A stretch of 7,942 bases of DNA from JBHEPS01 sp046261635 (GTDB lineage: Bacteria > Acidobacteriota > Thermoanaerobaculia > Gp7-AA8), in NCBI GenBank assembly GCA_046261635.1, contig JBHEOL010000130.1:1-7942 (forward strand), given 5' to 3'. The position numbers and the translations under genes are program-made. Positions 5,613 to 7,942 of this stretch are shown in pieces (within the stretch, counting starts at the first letter, position 1; each line of letters starts with the position of its first letter). The notes under the pieces are model-generated. The model ran no database searches, had not been told where the DNA came from, and saw only the letters and a list, made by a program, of their open reading frames with translations.

Positions 5613-6344
5613 TCAATGGAACGTGAGCCGTACGCCGAGCCAGGTGCCGCTGTAGCCGAACGGGAGAGGGGGAAGGGGAGAGCTCGAGAGAACCGCGCGG
5701 AGCGCGGCACGATCGAAGGTGCTGTTGCCGCTCGCGGTGGCGATCTTCGCATCGCGGATCGTTCCGTCGCGGTTGATCACGAAGTAGACCTCCGCGAGTG
5801 GCTCGCCGCCGGCCTGCGGCCGCAGCCAGTTGCTTCCGACCTTCGAGACCATCTGGTTGACGTAGATCGTGTAGGGAAAGTCCCCTCCTTCCAGCCCCGT
5901 CACGCCTGCCGTGCCGACGCCGGGGGTCGCGAACGCACTTGCATCCGCGGTGCCGGAGGCGGGCGGGGGAGCCTTCGTCGCTGGTGCCACAGGAGTCGCG
6001 GCGGGAGGCTCGACCTTCCGGTCCGACTTGCCGAAGAGCGATTCCTGCTTCGGTGCGAACGCCTCTCTCTTTGCGGGAGGTGGCTCCTCGACCTTCACCG
6101 CCGGCGGCGGGGGCGCGGCTTTCACCGGAGCCGGAGCCGCCATGACGGGCGCCTGTGACGCCGGCGCGAACCGGATGTTCACGACATTCGGAGTCGCAGC
6201 GCGTGGAAGGGTCTGGCTTGCTCCGAGAAAGAGGGCGGAGAGAGCGATGGCGTGGAGCGCCAGCGATGCGGCGATCCCGCGGCGCGCGCCTCCGCGGCTG
6301 ATGCGGGAGCGCTGCGCCAGGACCTCAGCGACCGCGTCGTGCAT
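5613..6344 (-). CDS. TonB/TolA-like energy transducer (TonB C-terminal domain)
   Basis: This 243-residue protein sits where tolA stands in classical tol operons and should carry the force generated by TolQ-TolR across the periplasm. A short cytoplasmic N-terminus (about 1-23) is followed by one membrane helix (about 24-42, AASLALHAIALSALFLG). Ser27 and His31 in it reproduce the S-x3-H motif with which TonB and TolA engage their channel proteins. Next comes a Pro/Ala/Lys-rich flexible stretch (about 64-130, with PPPP and PAKRE) and a C-terminal TonB_C/TolA-type domain (about 155-243, YTIYVNQMVSKVGSNWLRP, VYFVINRDGTI, FDRAALRAV, LGVRLTFH). It lacks the long Ala/Lys helical rod of E. coli TolA (about 420 residues), so it looks more like TonB; its role is inferred from position. 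ATG 6342-6344 follows a GGAGG-rich tract and overlaps tolR by 20 bases. Confidence 0.9.
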   Translation of the reverse strand: MHDAVAEVLAQRSRISRGGARRGIAASLALHAIALSALFLGASQTLPRAATPNVVNIRFAPASQAPVMAAPAPVKAAPPPPAVKVEEPPPAKREAFAPKQESLFGKSDRKVEPPAATPVAPATKAPPPASGTADASAFATPGVGTAGVTGLEGGDFPYTIYVNQMVSKVGSNWLRPQAGGEPLAEVYFVINRDGTIRDAKIATASGNSTFDRAALRAVLSSSPLPPLPFGYSGTWLGVRLTFH

Positions 6345-6768
6345 CCGCCTCCTCTCCTCCCGGCTCGGTGACCATCCCGAGCTGCTCGACCCCGGCGCGG
6401 TTCATCACGTCGAGCACCCGGATGACCTCGCCGTAGGGAACCGAGCGGTCGGCGCGAAGCAGCGCCTTCGTCACGCGGCGGCCGCGGAGCATCGTCCCGA
6501 GCGTCTGCTCGAGGTCGCCCGTACCGAGCGCGATGTCGTCGAGGTAGACCGCGCCCGCCGCGCTGATCGTGATCGTCGCGGGATCGACGGCCGAGCTCTC
6601 GAGGCTGACCCCTTCCGCGGGTGGCAACTCGATTGTCAGACCCTGGGTCAGCAGCGGCGCCGTGACCATGAAAATGATCAGCAGCACGAGCATCACGTCG
6701 ACGAGCGGCGTGACGTTGATGTCGGAGATCGACCCGATGTCGTCGTCCGGTCCGGTTCGAAAGGCCAT
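6325..6768 (-). CDS. tolR: TolR/ExbD-family proton-channel subunit
   Basis: TolR forms, with TolQ, the inner-membrane channel that turns proton flow into movement of the transducer. This copy has 147 residues: a short cytoplasmic start (MAFRTGPDDDIGSISDI), one membrane helix (about 18-42, NVTPLVDVMLVLLIIFMV) that carries the essential Asp at residue 24 (TolR D23 / ExbD D25 in E. coli), and a periplasmic domain with IELPPAEG, TKALLRADRSVPYGEVIRVLDVMNRAGVEQLGMVTEP. The last is the conserved C-terminal fold of the family. ATG 6766-6768 has AGGAGG 3 bases upstream, a close but strong site. It is called TolR rather than ExbD from the tolB-pal context. It overlaps the next gene by 20 bases and follows tolQ by 49 bases. 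Confidence 0.94.
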   Translation of the reverse strand: MAFRTGPDDDIGSISDINVTPLVDVMLVLLIIFMVTAPLLTQGLTIELPPAEGVSLESSAVDPATITISAAGAVYLDDIALGTGDLEQTLGTMLRGRRVTKALLRADRSVPYGEVIRVLDVMNRAGVEQLGMVTEPGGEEADARRGR

Positions 6769-6817
6769 GTTCCTCCTGCTGTTGAGACGCCCGAAACGCG
6801 TCGCTGGTTGCAGCCGA

Positions 6818-7471
6818 TCAGGTGAAATTGCGCTCGGTCATGTTGAGGAACTCGAGCGCGAAGTCTTCCATCTCGCCGCGCGCGTCGCGCAGCCGCTGGA
6901 GGTAATGGTTGTAGAACAGCAGCGCCGGGATCGCGGCGAACAGCCCAGCCGCCGTGTTGATCAGCGCCTCGGCGATGCCCGGCGCGACGGCAACGATCGA
7001 CGTCGATCCGCTCGCCGCGATCGCCCCGAACGCGATCATGATTCCCCACACCGTGCCGAACAGACCGATGAACGGTGTCGCCGCGGCCGTCGTCGCCAGG
7101 AATGGCATCGAGTGGAGCAGGCGCGCCTGTTCGACCCGGATCGCCCGCTGAAGCGCGCGCTCGATCGCGTCGAGCGACTTGATCTTCGGCCCCTCGGTGT
7201 GCGCGATCTGCGCCTCGATCTCCGCGTATCCCGCCTTGAACAGGCCGACCAGCGGGGAGTCGCTCAGACCCGGCGTTCCCTTCTGGACGTCGACCAGCCG
7301 CCGGCTGTTGCGGAAGATCTCGATGAAGCGGCGCGTGGCCGCTCCCGAGCGCCGGTAGCGGGCGCCCATCCGGAGGATGATCCCCCACGAAATGACCGAA
7401 AAGATGAGCAGAATGAGGAGGACCGTTTTCCCCACCCATCCCGCGTGCTGAAATGCCTCGAGAATTTGCAC
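6818..7471 (-). CDS. tolQ: TolQ/ExbB/MotA-family proton-channel subunit
   Basis: TolQ is the multi-span channel scaffold around the TolR helices. I chose the GTG start at 7469-7471 (217 residues): the protein then begins (M)QILEAFQHAGWVGKTVLLIL, which lines up with MNILDLFLKA... at the start of E. coli TolQ. The frame is open to a GTG at 7510 (230 residues), but the 13 extra residues (LAFQPIKRIRGD) look unlike the family and have no ribosome-binding site; the chosen start itself has only GAGGA 12 bases away or GGGG 4 bases away. TM1 is at about 15-33, a cytoplasmic region at about 34-130, TM2 at about 132-152 with the hallmark TPFIGLFGTVWGIM, and TM3 at about 166-190 with AGLFAAIPALLFYN. It is the first gene of the operon; no convincing promoter was found in 7472-7596, where only an extended -10-like TGCTAGCAT (7503 area) without a matching -35 occurs. 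Confidence 0.93.
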   Translation of the reverse strand: MQILEAFQHAGWVGKTVLLILLIFSVISWGIILRMGARYRRSGAATRRFIEIFRNSRRLVDVQKGTPGLSDSPLVGLFKAGYAEIEAQIAHTEGPKIKSLDAIERALQRAIRVEQARLLHSMPFLATTAAATPFIGLFGTVWGIMIAFGAIAASGSTSIVAVAPGIAEALINTAAGLFAAIPALLFYNHYLQRLRDARGEMEDFALEFLNMTERNFT

Positions 7472-7596
7472 GTCGCCCCGGATCCTCTTTATCGGTTGAA
7501 ATGCTAGCACGCCAGCCGCGGAACGGCGGGCGTCGCTTCCCTAACAGTACGGTTCGGCCGAGGATTTCGTTCCCCAAAGTGAAGGAGGATTCAGTA

Positions 7597-7670
7597 GTGG
7601 CGGAGGCTTTCCAGCCTCCGCGCTCTCCCCCAGCGTCACCGGGGCCGACGGGCACGTCGGGATCGGCACA
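7597..7670 (+). repeat. Hairpin repeat, right cluster, forward unit 1
   Basis: It begins GTGG, then CGGAGGC (7601-7607), loop TTTCCA, GCCTCCG (7614-7620): a perfect 7-bp stem with exactly the loop used by the heads of both units at 1217-1483. About 50 bases of body follow (CGCTCTCCCCCAGCGTCACC ... GGGATCGGC). The body differs from that of the left cluster, so the hairpin head is shared while the bodies are not. Confidence 0.75.
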
Positions 7671-7790
7671 GTGGCGGAGGATTCATCCTCCGACGCTCTC
7701 CTCCAGAGTCACCGAAGCCGACGTCGCACTCCGGGATCGGCTCAATCGGGTCTCTCACGGACGGTTGACGGAGGCTGAAGCCTCCGCCAC
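7671..7790 (+). repeat. Hairpin repeat, right cluster, forward unit 2 with inverted closing hairpin
   Basis: Second direct copy: GTGG then CGGAGGAT (7675-7682), TC, ATCCTCCG (7685-7692), then a body clearly homologous to unit 1 (CGCTCTCCTCCAGAGTCACC ... GGGATCGGC). Further on, at 7769-7786, an inverted hairpin CGGAGGCT, GA, AGCCTCCG is followed by CCAC. Its reverse complement starts GTGGCGGAGGCTTCAGCC, matching the head of unit 1, so the cluster as a whole is bounded by inverted copies, as in the left cluster. It lies upstream of tolQ and encodes nothing recognisable. Confidence 0.75.
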
Positions 7791-7942
7791 CGTTCTTCGC
7801 CACCACGACTGCGTGGTGATGGCCGGCGACCCTCACCAGGAGCTGCTCGAGCCGGAGAAGCCGGCCAACGGTGCGGCGGAGCTCGGTCGCAGGCGCTTCA
7901 TGCCGGAGATTCGGGTAGACGAGGGCGAGCAGGTTCCCGCCG
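7791..7942. other. Unassigned right-edge region, open on both strands
   Basis: No gene could be assigned. One plus-strand frame is open from before the repeats to the edge; its last 43 codons (from GTG 7813: VVMAGDPHQELLEPEKPANG...) have high GC at codon positions 1 and 3, low GC at position 2, and many purine-first codons, as coding DNA would. The codon-for-codon antisense frame (…LRRTVGRLLRLEQLLVRVAG…) is also open to the edge and ends at 7636. I recognise neither protein. A perfect 7-bp hairpin (CACCACG 7801-7807, loop ACTG, CGTGGTG 7812-7818) lies at the left of the stretch. A partial gene crossing the edge is plausible, but its strand is uncertain. Confidence 0.4.

Noticed and set aside
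4306..5655. Long plus-strand open frame of 449 codons
   Set aside because: It lies antisense to tolB, which has clear TolB blade motifs. Its product is a Pro/Arg/Asp-rich string typical of the reverse of GC-rich coding DNA.
6569..7507. Plus-strand open frame of 312 codons, and the overlapping frame at 5911-6825
   Set aside because: Both are antisense to tolQ, tolR and the TonB-like gene, which carry family-diagnostic membrane motifs.
6693..7655. Minus-strand open frame of 320 codons overlapping tolQ and tolR
   Set aside because: It is a frame-shifted reading of tolQ with low-complexity Arg/Gly-rich sequence and no known motif.
7636..7836. Minus-strand 66-codon open frame as a gene
   Set aside because: It runs mostly through the hairpin repeats and its listed internal start has no ribosome-binding site. 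It is kept only as part of an open question at the right edge.

Overview
The window is GC-rich, tightly packed Gram-negative DNA. Almost all of it is a minus-strand cell-envelope block, tolQ - tolR - tonB/tolA-like - tolB - pal - cpoB, followed by rpsT (ribosomal protein bS20) and a small lipoprotein gene. At the left edge the 3' part of a plus-strand MacB/FtsX-type ABC permease converges on the lipoprotein gene. The base composition, the short Pro-rich TonB-like protein in the TolA position, the CAGAAGG heptamer array and the dispersed 'gctttccagc' hairpin repeats remind me most of Acidobacteriota. That is an impression; the window contains no taxonomic marker decisive enough to prove it.

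Layout: 2-1216 (+) is the ABC permease, cut by the left edge. 1217-1483 holds two tandem ~133-bp units, each opening with a hairpin and closing with an inverted version of it; they fill the gap between the two convergent genes. 1491-2108 (-) is a lipoprotein of unknown function. 2205-2231 is a strong intrinsic terminator for 2255-2527 (-), rpsT. 2582-3409 (-) is cpoB and 3415-4002 (-) is pal, with their own near-consensus sigma70-type promoter at 4068-4096. 4234-4310 is a heptanucleotide tandem array starting just past the tolB stop. 4315-5598 (-) is tolB, 5613-6344 (-) the TonB/TolA-like transducer, 6325-6768 (-) tolR/exbD and 6818-7471 (-) tolQ/exbB. 7597-7790 holds a second cluster of hairpin repeats related to the first. 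7791-7942 is unassigned, with open frames on both strands.

How the genes work together: TolQ and TolR should form an inner-membrane proton channel that energises the TonB/TolA-like protein. That protein reaches through the periplasm to TolB and the peptidoglycan-binding lipoprotein Pal, and CpoB links the machine to septal wall synthesis. The complex keeps the outer membrane attached and constricts it at division. The sequence suggests two transcription units: tolQ-R-(A)-B and pal-cpoB. No terminator separates cpoB from rpsT, so pal-cpoB transcripts may read into rpsT and stop at the terminator after it.

The envelope genes are ordinary. The part most worth a second look is the repeat material: two clusters of one hairpin family at either end of the block, sharing a loop sequence and showing base-pair-preserving stem changes, plus the heptamer array inside the tol locus. 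I see no CRISPR, no transposase, no tRNA or rRNA and no obvious new enzymatic system.
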